Of a stretch of 64,000 nucleotides of DNA, positions 22,901-34,900 are shown piece after piece (position 1 is the stretch's first letter; the number at the start of each line of letters is the position of its first letter). The stretch spans positions 185,627,801 to 185,691,800 of the forward strand of contig JAIOJX010000025.1 in the NCBI GenBank assembly GCA_022376925.1, in the 5' to 3' direction. This stretch comes from Tragulus kanchil. Taxonomy: Eukaryota; Chordata; Mammalia; Artiodactyla; Tragulidae. A model generated the notes under the pieces. It made no database searches. It saw nothing but the letters and a program-made list of their open reading frames with translations, and had not been told where the DNA came from. The translations under genes were made by a program, and so were the position numbers.

Positions 22901-25900
22901 CTTATCACAGGAAACCTGCGGAAGGCTGATACACGAGACCGAGGAGAGTGGAGCCGGGGAGAAGAGCTGGGGAGAGAGGCTCAGGGGCCTCCCCGAGGCT
23001 GCTCTGGACGCCCCAGCCCCTCCTGCTGGCCCGGCAGCCATCTGCCTAGGCCCTGAGAAGCTGCCAGTCCGTGTTTCAATGCGTCACAGAGCCCGCCTCC
23101 TGCTCACAGCCCTGCCGCGCTGACCCTGGCCCCAGAGGACAGACAAGAAGCTTCCACGCATCACACACACGTCAGCGGCTTCTGGCTGCCGCCCCCCGGC
23201 TCCGGTTTCCCAAACCACCGCCACCTCGCTGCCTGCCTGAGCCTCCAGGCCTGCCGCTGCTGCTGCTCAGAATACCCTTCCCTAGGACCCCCAGAGCCCC
23301 CCCACGAGACCCCAAGGACCCCCAGGATCCTCCCACGAGACCCCCCAGGGCCACCCCACACCCCAAGGGCCCCAGGACACCCCCAGAAGCCCCCCAGGAT
23401 CCACCCAGAACCCCCTCAGGGCCCCCAGAAGCCCCCCAGCCTGGACGACAGCACTGCCCCTCCTGCCACCTTCACCCCGCCCCCACCAGTCCCGCTGGGC
23501 CCTCGGTCAGAGGAGGCCTGGGCCCCACTGAGAAGCCTTAGGTCTGTCCCCTACTCGGAGGCCAGGACCCCAGATCCTTGCGAGCCTGCACATCCCAGCC
23601 CTCACGCCACCCCCGGCCCAGCCGCCGTGGGAAGGGCCCCCGGCACTGCCTGCTTCCGCCCTGCCCTCTCAGTACCCGCCCCACGCCGCCCCCGGCCCCG
23701 ACCTGGAGGCGCCACGCGCCTGCCTCGGTCCCCGGGACTCTGCCTGTGTCACGGTCCCTCTAGACTGCCAGCCCGGGGGGAGGGGCGGTCCGCGCTGCCC
23801 CTGCCGGGCCCAGCAGCCCCCCGGGCCGGGGCGCGGAGCCCTCCCCAGGGTCGGCCGAGGGGCGCGGCCGTGCCCGTCTCCGGGCTTCTCTCACTGGTCT
23901 GAAGACGAGACCAGGACGGAGGTCCCACGGGGTGGCGCTCGGGGACCTGCCCCCGGGATCCTCAGGCCACAACGCCCAGGCGGAGCGCGTGCCCGCCCCT
24001 GAACTCCTCAAGGGGTGGGCAGACCGAAGCTCAGTTTCTCCTTCTTTCCACCGCGGACTAGGAAGTGCGAGAAGGATGTTTTTCTCTCCTGGAAACTCCA
24101 GACGACCAGCCGAGGACCGAGAAAGCCATCTCCGGTCAGGCCTCGACCCCGCTCCTGGGCCACGAGCAGGAAGGCGAACTCAACAGGGCTGCCGTCCCCG
24201 ACCGTCGTGGGGGCCTGGATGGGGGGCCCAGGAAACCGTCTCGGACCCCGCCCCGGCAGGCCCGGATGGCGGCAGCAGATGAAGACAGGTGGACGGGCTC
24301 CACGGGGACGGACGCACCGGCAGAGGCGCAGGCGGGCTGAGGGGGCGCCGCGCCCACCGGACCCCACGGGCCGCCTCGGATCCCCTGTGGAGCGGACGGC
24401 ACCCCGCCCCCAGGCCCACCCGCGCTGCTCTCCCGTGCTGGGCCTTGAGGAAGGGTCGTGTCCCCCTCAGAAGGGCGGGGTCCTGCCAGGCCCGCGGAGG
24501 CCTCAGGGCAGGGTCCCCCATCGCCACACCCCCGACCACCCGCCGGGAGGATCGCGGGTCCTCCAGAGGTAGGAGCAGACGTGGAGGGCGAGGCCGGGGA
24601 GAGCCGCGCAGCCGCAGGCCCGTCCAGGGTCCGGCCAGGCCGGGGCCACCCCGCCTCGTGCTCTCCCGGGCCATGACCGCTCAGGGAGGCTCAGGGCCCT
24701 CTCCTCAGAACAGAAACTCAGCAGCACCCCTTTCCCGTGCAGAATTCCGATTCATCAGTATGTCACTGACAGCACGCGTGAAAGAGCGTGTCAGTCGCTC
24801 AGTCATGTCCAGCTCTCTGTGACCCCGTGGACTGCAGCCCGCCAGGCTCCTCTGTCCGTGGATTTCTCTGGGCAAGATGACCGGAGAGGGCTGCCATGCC
24901 CTTCTCCAGGGATCTTCACGGGCCAGGGATCAAGACCGGGTCTCCCGCAGGGCTGGCCGGTTCGTTACCATCTGAGCCGCCAGGGAGGCCCGGATAACCG
25001 CGTCCATAGAGCAGACGCGCCTGGACGTCGCACAGAGACGAGAACCAAGGCCTGTCCCACCACGTGTGTTTCAGGGAGACGCCCTGCGGGGACCCGGGCC
25101 GGCCGAGGAGGGAGGGCCGTGCGTCTCTCCGCGCTTCCTCGCTGGGGCCGGGGCCCGGGCCACGCTCGCCCCTCCTCTCTGCGGCCAGCGCTGGGTCCCG
25201 CTCACGGCCGGTGCTCGGCTACTCTGCGGGAGGGACGGGTGAGCGCCTGAACGATGGGTCCAGCCTCGGGTGAGACGTCTGACGGTGTCACGAGGGCAGC
25301 AGCTGTGCCTGGCCCCGCGCCCTCGGAGGGCCCCGGGCGGAGGCAGGGAGGCCTGTGTCAGCCCCGGGCACCGCCGCCTGGCCCGGCTCCCACACACGTC
25401 CTGGGGCAGGGCCGCCCGTCCGCCTGGCCGCCCTCGGCGCCCCGTGCCGCGTCTGGCGCAGAGCGGGTGCTCAGTAAACACCCGCTGACTTCAGCGCATC
25501 GCGACTCAGCACGCGTTGTTGAGCGCCGCTGTGTCACAGTCCCACCCGCTGCGGGCGCGGTGCGGGGGACGTCCCGGAGGCGGGCGGGCGCGCCGTGCCG
25601 GAGGCAGACGCCTTGCTCCTAATGGCCGAGACTGGTACCGAGGGGCTCACGCCTGGGGGCCCCTCGGTGAGGCTCAGTGGAGCTCGGAAAAGAAGGGAGA
25701 TGCCCTTCTGTCCTCAGCTGGTGGGTGCTGCTCAACCGGTCAAACTTCTCCAGAGGCCGGCGGACAGCAAGGCGCGCCTGGCCTCCGCGGGACCCGCAGC
25801 CTGGGGCTCGCTGCCGTCTCCACGCGTGTCGGGAAGCAAGGCGGTGTCCCCAGGACAGAAACGAAGACGCACGTGCGGTGGCTAGAGGTGGCGGGCTTCC

Positions 25901-28900
25901 CCTCCGGAGGAAGTGACCTCGGAAAGCCAGCAGGAAGGGAGGGGCGACTGGAGTGTGCTCGCCGGCGTCATGAGTGCGTCCCCGAAGGAGGGGCACACAC
26001 GCGTGTGCACACACAAGTGCATACACACGCATCGACACGCACGTGCGCACACCCACGGGGTCGCCCGGCCGGGGCAGGAAATCCAGCACAGACACCTGGA
26101 TCCCGCAGCCCGGGCGCCCCGGCAGCTCGAGGTGGACTCAGGCAGCCAGGCGTGGGGCCGACGCTCGGACCTCGTGGTGCGTGACGGAAACAGCTGCCCA
26201 GCCCCCGGGCCGCACGGGCCCACCGCCCGGGGGTGCCTGGGGGGACCCCGAGGCACCGGGAGCAGCACAAGCCGACGAGGCCGCAGCGCAGAGGTGAGCA
26301 GCCACACACAGGTCATGGGCGGGTCAGCGGGGACAGGGGAGCCCCCATGAGGCAGCCCCTTCCGGCCCGGGAGTCCCCCGAGAGGGCGCCCCCTCTCCCC
26401 TAGGCCCCAAGCCACAGCGAGGCCAGGCGGGGACTCCCTGGGGACGGCAGCTGCCTCCGGAGGACAGACCAGGGGAGGCGGAGGCCATCGGCCCTGCAGA
26501 CTCGGGCTGCCCGCCACCCGCAGGGGAAGAGCTGATGGCAGAAAAGACCACCCGGGGCCCCAGAGAGTCCGTTCCCGGGAGCTAACGCTTTGCTGCCCCG
26601 GAGGAACGGGGGCTCCAGGGGGTGACCAGGGAGGCTGGGCTGGCGGAGGAGGAGATCTCCGCCTTCCAAACAACGGCCGTTTGGGAAAACAGAAAGAGCC
26701 GCGGCCGAGGCCAGGGGCCACGTGCCAGCCCTGCGCCCCAGGGCAGAGAGGGGCTGGGGGACCCGCGGCTGCTCCTGGCCCGGGGTCCGCCCATCGCTTC
26801 TCCTGCGAGCAGCCCTGGCCCTCGTGCCCGCCCCCTGCTGGCGGCGCGGCCGGCCCCGGCCCCTCCCGCCCCGGGAGGAGCGCACCACCGGGGACGGGTC
26901 CCTCCGGGGTCTCTCTGGCCTGAGGACCCCAGCTCTGGACCCCGTTTAGACAGCGGCTGCCCAGGCCGGCGAGGCACGGGGCTCACAGACGTCCACCCAC
27001 AGAGCTCACACTCAGAACGACACACACATCCTGTCCCGACGTCTCCTTGAACAAGCGGTCACCGGCACGTCTCCGCGCCCTCCGCGCCCTCCGCGCCCTC
27101 CTCGCCTGTCAGAAGACGCGCCTCCACCCCTGAGACGGTGAGGCGAGGGCAGTGACGGTGACGGTGGTGGAAACGCTTGCCCGTGGAGCGTCCCCTCTGG
27201 GCCGGGCCCCCGCGGCGCCTCCCCAGGGTCACTAACCCCGCTGGGCACACGGTGACGCCGGGGCGCACGACGGGCGTCACCGGCCCGAGGTCAGCGTCCA
27301 GCCGGGGTCTGACTCGGGTCGGTCTCACGGCCACGCCAGTGTCCGTCCTGGGCTCTCTCGCACGCACGCCGTCCCCCCCGCCGCCTCTGCTTCCAAACCA
27401 GGCCTGCAGCGTGTCCGCAGGAGCCCACCCACAGCCGCCGAGACCGGAGAGCCCGCCTGCCACCCACACGCGCACCAGCACCGCTCGCTGCTGCTTTCTC
27501 GAGTCACAGCCTCTGGTCGCGGCGAGCGTCACCCAACACCTGGAGGGCACGCCGGCCGAGTGTCACGACCCCCTGGATGGGCAGACGGGCTCTGTGTGCC
27601 CCTCACTCCCCGAGGACACCAGGCCCTGGCTCCCGGCGCCCGCTCGGGTACAGAACCCCGGGCAGCACTGCTCTCGGCCTCCGCCTGGACCCGCCGCCTG
27701 GACCACGCCCTCGTCCGCTCCGGGGGAAAACGGGCCCTCGCCTCCAGCCCGTGAACCCTTTTCCTCGAGGACCCCAGGAGCCCAAGTCGGCCTCCTGCCA
27801 GCTCTGGAGGGTTCTGGGGACCCTGGCCTGGGGACACACACCACTCGGGAAGCCACTGGGTGACACCAGCGTGCGGCTCCGGGTCTGCTTCCTGCCCGGT
27901 CTGCCCTTCTGCCTGCTGGTCGGCTCTCACAGTTTTTAAGGAGCAAGGCTTAGCTCCGCGGGGACCCGCGCGAGGCCGTGGGCCCCATTTCTGCACGGCC
28001 TCGCGTGCCACACGGCCGCTCCTGGCTCAGAAGAACCACTCACGTGAGTAAAAGTTGTCCCCCGGCACGGGCTGCAGCGGGCCTCGGTCGGTCCCGCGGC
28101 TGTGGGACAAGGACTGGCTGTCCAGGTCTGGAGAGCTGGTCCTCGTGTCTGCGTCCCCCTTGAGAGCCAGCCAGCTGGGCTTCTGCTGAGAAAGAAAACA
28201 CACAAAAGCCCCGTGAATCCCGAGTCTGTCTGCAGTGACATGGCCCCATTTTACAGATGAGGGGACCGAGGCTGGGGAGGCCAGGGCGTCGAGCGACTTC
28301 ACCCGCGGTGGAATCGGGTGAGTCAGCCTTGGCTCCTTCCCCAGGCGCCCACCTTCCTGAAAGACACACAAAGCGGCCTCAGCTCCTGAGCCAGGGCGGG
28401 CTCGAGATTTACTTTCCTTTCTGGCCCGTCACCTCCTTGGTTAAAGAACTGAAACTGCCTCAGACAGGCAAGAAACCACCTGCCGTGCAGGAGACCCGAG
28501 TTCGATCCCTGGGTTGGGGGATCCCCTGAAGAAGGGAGCGGCTGCTCCAGCGCTCCTGCCTGGAGGGTCCTGTGGACAGGGGGCCTGGGGGGCCACAGTC
28601 GAGGGGACACAGAGTCAGCCACGACTGCGTGACCAGTGTTTTCCCTTTCAAGCTGCCCGGCTCAGACCGAGTACTTCGGTGGGTGGACGAGCCCTAAATG
28701 TGAGGAGCTCGGGGCCACCTCTTCAACTTGGTTTCAGGCAGCCGGTGCTGGGCCCCTCAGAAGCAGGACCTCAGAGGCCCCGCTGAGGTTCCGGGCTGGA
28801 GAAGCCCCCCGACGCCGCCCTCGTTACCTTCCTGTTGTCTGGGTCGAAACCTCCACCCTCGCCGTCTGGTCGCCTCGCGGCTGGAAGGGAAAGGTCTGTT

Positions 28901-31900
28901 GGTCAGGGCGGCGCACCAGCGATGCTGGGCCTGACCACCCAGTTCCCACATCAGTCATGCTCCAAGTGGACAGAAAACCTGCCAGCACACGTGCCTTTCA
29001 GGGCTGAGGATCCAGGCCAGCCGGAGCACACCCCCGCGGGAACACGGCCTGGTGGGGTCTGTGCGCCTTGCACAGGATTCGCTAAGTCAAGAGCAGGGGT
29101 GTGGAGTGACGGCTCATAAATATCTCAGTCAACCCCTCCTGGGCTGCGTGGTGTTTCCAAGATCAGGCTTCCTACCTTCCAAGTTTAAAGTAACCAAAGG
29201 GTGAGTAAAAGTTGTCCCCCGGCACGGGCTGCAGCGGGCCTCGGTCGGTCCCGCGGCTGTGGGACAAGGACTGGCTGTCCAGGTCTGGAGAGCTGGTCCT
29301 CGTGTCTGCGTCCCCCTTGAGAGCCAGCCAGCTGGGCTTCTGCTGAGAAAGAAAACACACAAAAGCCCCGTGAATCCCGAGTCTGTCTGCAGTGACATGG
29401 CCCCATTTTACAGATGAGGGGACCGAGGCTGGGGAGGCCAGGGCGTCGAGCGACTTCACCCGCGGTGGAATCGGGTGAGTCAGCCTTGGCTCCTTCCCCA
29501 GGCGCCCACCTTCCTGAAAGACACACAAAGCGGCCTCAGCTCCTGAGCCAGGGCGGGCTCGAGATTTACTTTCCTTTCTGGCCCGTCACCTCCTTGGTTA
29601 AAGAACTGAAACTGCCTCAGACAGGCAAGAAACCACCTGCCGTGCAGGAGACCCGAGTTCGATCCCTGGGTTGGGGGATCCCCTGAAGAAGGGAGCGGCT
29701 GCTCCAGCGCTCCTGCCTGGAGGGTCCTGTGGACAGGGGGCCTGGGGGGCCACAGTCGAGGGGACACAGAGTCAGCCACGACTGCGTGACCAGTGTTTTC
29801 CCTTTCAAGCTGCCCGGCTCAGACCGAGTACTTCGGTGGGTGGACGAGCCCTAAATGTGAGGAGCTCGGGGCCACCTCTTCAACTTGGTTTCAGGCAGCC
29901 GGTGCTGGGCCCCTCAGAAGCAGGACCTCAGAGGCCCCGCTGAGGTTCCGGGCTGGAGAAGCCCCCCGACGCCGCCCTCGTTACCTTCCTGTTGTCTGGG
30001 TCGAAACCTCCACCCTCGCCGTCTGGTCGCCTCGCGGCTGGAAGGGAAAGGTCTGTTGGTCAGGGCGGCGCACCAGCGATGCTGGGCCTGACCACCCAGT
30101 TCCCACATCAGTCATGCTCCAAGTGGACAGAAAACCTGCCAGCACACGTGCCTTTCAGGGCTGAGGATCCAGGCCAGCCGGAGCACACCCCCGCGGGAAC
30201 ACGGCCTGGTGGGGTCTGTGCGCCTTGCACAGGATTCGCTAAGTCAAGAGCAGGGGTGTGGAGTGACGGCTCATAAATATCTCAGTCAACCCCTCCTGGG
30301 CTGCGTGGTGTTTCCAAGATCAGGCTTCCTACCTTCCAAGTTTAAAGTAACCAAAGGGTCCAGTGGTCTGGGCCCCGGTGGGTCAGACTCAACGGGGTGC
30401 TTCCGTTGTTACAGCTCATCCCCACACGACCCATTTCACAGATCGGAAGACCGAGGCTCAGAGACAGATGTGGCTTCCTCGAGACCAGAGGTCAGTGGGT
30501 GGCAGAGGCTGACCTGAACCCAGGCGGTTGGACTCCAGCGTCCTCCCTCTGCATGCCCCACCTCATGGCCCACAGGACACGGGACGGTGAGTGCGCTGCC
30601 ACACAGCCCGAGGAGGGCGCGAGGGGGCAGAGCGGGCCGACGCCCGCCCCGCAGCCGACTCCGGGGCTGAGTCCAGGGCATCTCCGTTTCCCTGGTTTGG
30701 GGGAGGGCGGGCATTGCACCGAGCTGGGCTCACAGGAGGATCTCCAGCCGGACACAGCGAGGTGACCACACGAGGGCGAGGCCGACAGCCCCAGCACCCA
30801 CTCGAGCCACGACCCACCCTGCGCCCCGCGCTACGCCCACGGAGCCCACGCACGGGGCTGTGAAAGGAAGACCCCCGAGCCCGCCTGCCAGTGCCGCAGA
30901 CACAGCGACGCGGCGTGGGTCCCTGGGCCGGGAGGCTCCCCGGAGGAGGGCACGGCAGCCCACTCCAGGGTTCTCGCCGTCGGGACAGACGAGTGGTCAG
31001 GGCACTGGACTTAAGATCAGACGGCGTGTGTCTGCGGGGGTTCGAAGCCCGCTCCCAGCAGGAGTGACTCAGTAAACTAGAGCAACGGTCCCGGAGCCCA
31101 GCACCACAGCCAAGCTTGTTTCTGGGAAGCCGGAGACTGAGACAACGGCTCCTCCAGCCTGAGGAGTGCTCCCTCTCCCTGAGCGGCCAGCGGTCAGTCC
31201 ACTTGTGACCAGGAGAGGAGCAGGGGCTGCGGGTGGACAGAAACACACGCATGCACGCACATGCACACACATGCATGATCTCACACACACATGCTGCACA
31301 TGCATGCTCCCACCCCCGAGGCCCTTGTGGTGGACATGGTCCAGCTAGGCGGGGGACATCATGTCACATCGAAACATCGTGAATGCACCATCACATCCAT
31401 CACGCCCGAGGGCTGTCTGAGGCGAGCGGGACGAGAGGACCTGCAGCCCGTTTCTCACGGCCCAGCGGGGCAGACGGGGTTCACGTTCACCCTGAGACGG
31501 CGGAGCGCCCGTCAGAGAGCAGGCGCTCTAGACTGTTTCATAAAACAATCAGTGTTTAAAGAATCTGGGTCCTCATCCAGGGTTCAGGCAAACAGGCATT
31601 CACTTGCCTTTGGATAGAAGCGGTGTGAAGTCCAGATCTTAAACAGAAGTGCACGCAGATGAACCCTGGAAAGAGTAGCCCGGGGCCACCCTGCTGGGCC
31701 AGTGAGGAGGACTCGGCGGCTCCCCTGCGGCGGGGAGGGTTCACCCCTTGGTCGGGAATGAAGCCCCGCAAGCTGCACGGTGCAGCCAAAAATAAAAATA
31801 AAGTGAACTCTGGTGCTCGACTCAGTTAAGGGCTTCGTGTCCGCAGCTCCGTCTCGGATCATCCGGCTCTCGGACGCTGGCGAGTAATGTCCTCAGCTGG

Positions 31901-34900
31901 TCCCCGCCGACCCCTCCCGGCGCCAGCCCTCCCAGCCCGCGTGGGCCAGCGACGTGCCTCAGCGGGTCGAGGCCGCGTCGGCCGCCCGCCCCGCGGCGAG
32001 GACAGAGTGCCAGCCTCGAGGCTGGCCCGCGGGCGTCCGGAGGCGGACCGCCACTCTCGGCCTGCTCCTTCCGCCCCGTGCCTCCCTTCCCCGGCGACAC
32101 AGGGGAGGCTCCGGAGCACCCGAGGGTCCTGCTGCCCACAGCCCCTCTCCCCCGACCCGTCAGGAAGGCCCGTGTCCCGGCCTCTCCAGTCAAGGGCGGC
32201 GGGAGAGGGCATCGCCCCGGGGAAGCCAGGAGCTAGTTCCCGGTCGTCCTTTTCTCTCTTGGGAAGAGGAAGTACACGCAGCGTCTCTCGCCATCGAAGA
32301 GAAAATTACAAAGTAGACGAACGCGGCGCACCGAGACCACAACTCGGGGTCCGCCAGGTAGCCACTGCCGGCCGGCCGGCGAGCGCTCAGTCGCGGCTGA
32401 GCTGTGATCCCGCGGACTGCGGCCCAGCAGCCTCTTCTGTCCGTGGGGTTCTCCAGGGAACACAGGGGTCAAATCCGCAGCTCCGGGGTCTCCGGCACCG
32501 GCCGGGGGCTTCATTGCCAGCGGAGCCGCTGGGGAAGCCCGGCTACAGAAACCACACGAGTTCAGGCCGCGCTGCGAGGCGTGTGGGGTCTGGGTTTCCC
32601 GAGCAGGGATCCGAGCCCTTTCCCTGCCCTGGAAACGTGGCATCTTAACCACTGGACCGCCTGGGAGTCCACACCTGGACAGATTCCACCCAACGGCGCC
32701 CATCCAGTCCGTATCAGGGGACGCGGCCACCTTGGGGGTGCGTCTGGGCAAGAACTTGAAGACTGGGAACCCCTTTCCCGTCTCTCTAGGGACTTAGCAA
32801 CCATCACCACCCTGCGCACAGCACTCGGCGGTTTGGAGCGCGATCCCACGTTCATTCTCCCCCCGGGCCTCATGACCAGCCCGTGCCGAGGGCAGGGCGG
32901 GGGTGGGTCCTGTTCTGCAGATGAGGAAACAGAGGCTCAGGATGGGGAACAACACACCCCGAACCTCCAGAAACCCCGTGACGAGGCTGAGGGGAGACCT
33001 GGAGCCCCCCATCCCCGCGGGCTCCGTGGAGCCGCGTGGCTCCGGCCGGCGGGAGGGGAGGGGAGGAGCCCCTCGCCCGCAGACGTCGCCGGCCCCACGT
33101 GCCGACACACAGACTCCCTTTAAGCAGAGGCCACGGCCTGAACGCTCTCGGCAGATTCCCGGCACACAGGGCCGACGTCCTCACGGAGCAGTCAAGGACT
33201 GGCGCGGGTTTGCTCTGTTTCCCAAAGACCAGGCTGGGGGGCCCTGTGGCCCAAGCACCTCCGCTCCTCCCCTCTGGGCCAAAGTCAGCCTGGGGCTCCC
33301 CGCTAAGCAACGCCCCCGAAGCCACACCCGGGGCCAGCGCGGGTTCCAAGCCCGCGTCTCCAGCCTGGCCCCGAGCGCCAGCCCTGGGTTGGCACACCCG
33401 GAGCTGCTGGCGCGGCCACCGCCTCCGCCGTCGTTCACCCGGAGCAGCCACTGCCGGCCGGCGAGCGCTCAGTCGCGGCTGAGCTGTGATCCCGCGGACT
33501 GCGGCCCAGCAGCCTCTTCTGTCCGTGGGGTTCTCCAGGGAACACAGGGGTCAAATCCGCAGCTCCGGGGTCTCCGGCACCGGCCGGGGGCTTCATTGCC
33601 AGCGGAGCCGCTGGGGAAGCCCGGCTACAGAAACCACACGAGTTCAGGCCGCGCTGCGAGGCGTGTGGGGTCTGGGTTTCCCGAGCAGGGATCCGAGCCC
33701 TTTCCCTGCCCTGGAAACGTGGCATCTTAACCACTGGACCGCCTGGGAGTCCACACCTGGACAGATTCCACCCAACGGCGCCCATCCAGTCCGTATCAGG
33801 GGACGCGGCCACCTTGGGGGTGCGTCTGGGCAAGAACTTGAAGACTGGGAACCCCTTTCCCGTCTCTCTAGGGACTTAGCAACCATCACCACCCTGCGCA
33901 CAGCACTCGGCGGTTTGGAGCGCGATCCCACGTTCATTCTCCCCCCGGGCCTCGCGACCAGCCCGTGCCGAGGGCAGGGCGGGGGTGGGTCCTGTTCTGC
34001 AGATGAGGAAACAGAGGCTCAGGATGGGGAACAACACACCCCGAACCTCCAGAAACCCCGTGACGAGGCTGAGGGGAGACCTGGAGCCCCCCATCCCCGC
34101 GGGCTCCGTGGAGCCGCGTGGCTCCGGCCGGCGGGAGGGGAGGGGAGGAGCCCCTCGCCCGCAGACGTCGCCGGCCCCACGTGCCGACACACAGACTCCC
34201 TTTAAGCAGAGGCCACGGCCTGAACGCTCTCGGCAGATTCCCGGCACACAGGGCCGACGTCCTCACGGAGCAGTCAAGGACTGGCGCGGGTTTGCTCTGT
34301 TTCCCAAAGACCAGGCTGGGGGGCCCTGTGGCCCAAGCACCTCCGCTCCTCCCCTCTGGGCCAAAGTCAGCCTGGGGCTCCCCGCTAAGCAACGCCCCCG
34401 AAGCCACACCCGGGGCCAGCGCGGGTTCCAAGCCCGCGTCTCCAGCCTGGCCCCGAGCGCCAGCCCTGGGTTGGCACACACAGAGCTGCTGGCTCGGCCA
34501 CCGCCTCCGCCGTCGTTCACGAAGGGGCCTCGGGGGACCCCGCCAGCAGACAGGCACCTGCGGTTCCGACGGCAGGCGCCCCCCACCCCGCCAGAGCACA
34601 CGAGAGCAACATTCAGAGGCCATGCGGGGCGAGCACAGCAGCCGAGCAATCCGACTGCAGGTACCGTGCTGCTTGTAGATGGGGGGCTTCCTATAGATGT
34701 TATCTTTGACGCCCGTGTCTGGGAAAGGAGAGAGAGAAACAGGAGAGGACGGCAGGTGAGCGGGCGCTGGGACGCCTTCCCTTCCACCGCGATCCGTCAG
34801 CTGCACTCCGTCACCCAGGGGCCCCACGAGGATCAGGCGCCCCCGCGACAGGTGTCCAGGCGCCCCCACATCAGCCTCTCTCGGCCCAGACGCCACCCTC

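Larger units (their letters stand above)
20643..28043 (-). other. ABLIM2 intron between W11 and W12, host of the MIR95-like hairpin
   Basis: Contains D3 with truncated W12 copy, a C-rich minisatellite at 23.3 kb, a SINE at 24.8 kb, the hairpin at 25.5 kb, and a CA-rich tract at 26.0 kb. 26060-28040 shows only GC-rich sequence and a small 9-bp repeat (tccgcgccc) near 27075-27105. Confidence 0.6.
28044..30357. repeat. Direct duplication D4 (28044-29200 and 29201-30357)
   Basis: Head-to-tail copies of 1157 bp carrying W10, W11, a SINE and MIR sequence. The boundary coincides with the W11 donor site. Confidence 0.95.
32360..34520. repeat. Direct duplication D5 (32360-33438 and 33446-34520)
   Basis: Near-identical copies, offset 1086 then 1082 bp, with a 7-bp spacer. 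Differences include a 4-bp ccgg loss and a handful of substitutions (for example catgacc versus cgcgacc). No exon inside. Confidence 0.95.
28881..34664 (-). other. ABLIM2 intron between W9 and W10
   Basis: Contains the right-hand D4 copy, MIR pieces, a tRNA-Leu-like relic, a CA/GCATGC-rich tract, CHR-type SINEs and duplication D5. Confidence 0.6.
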
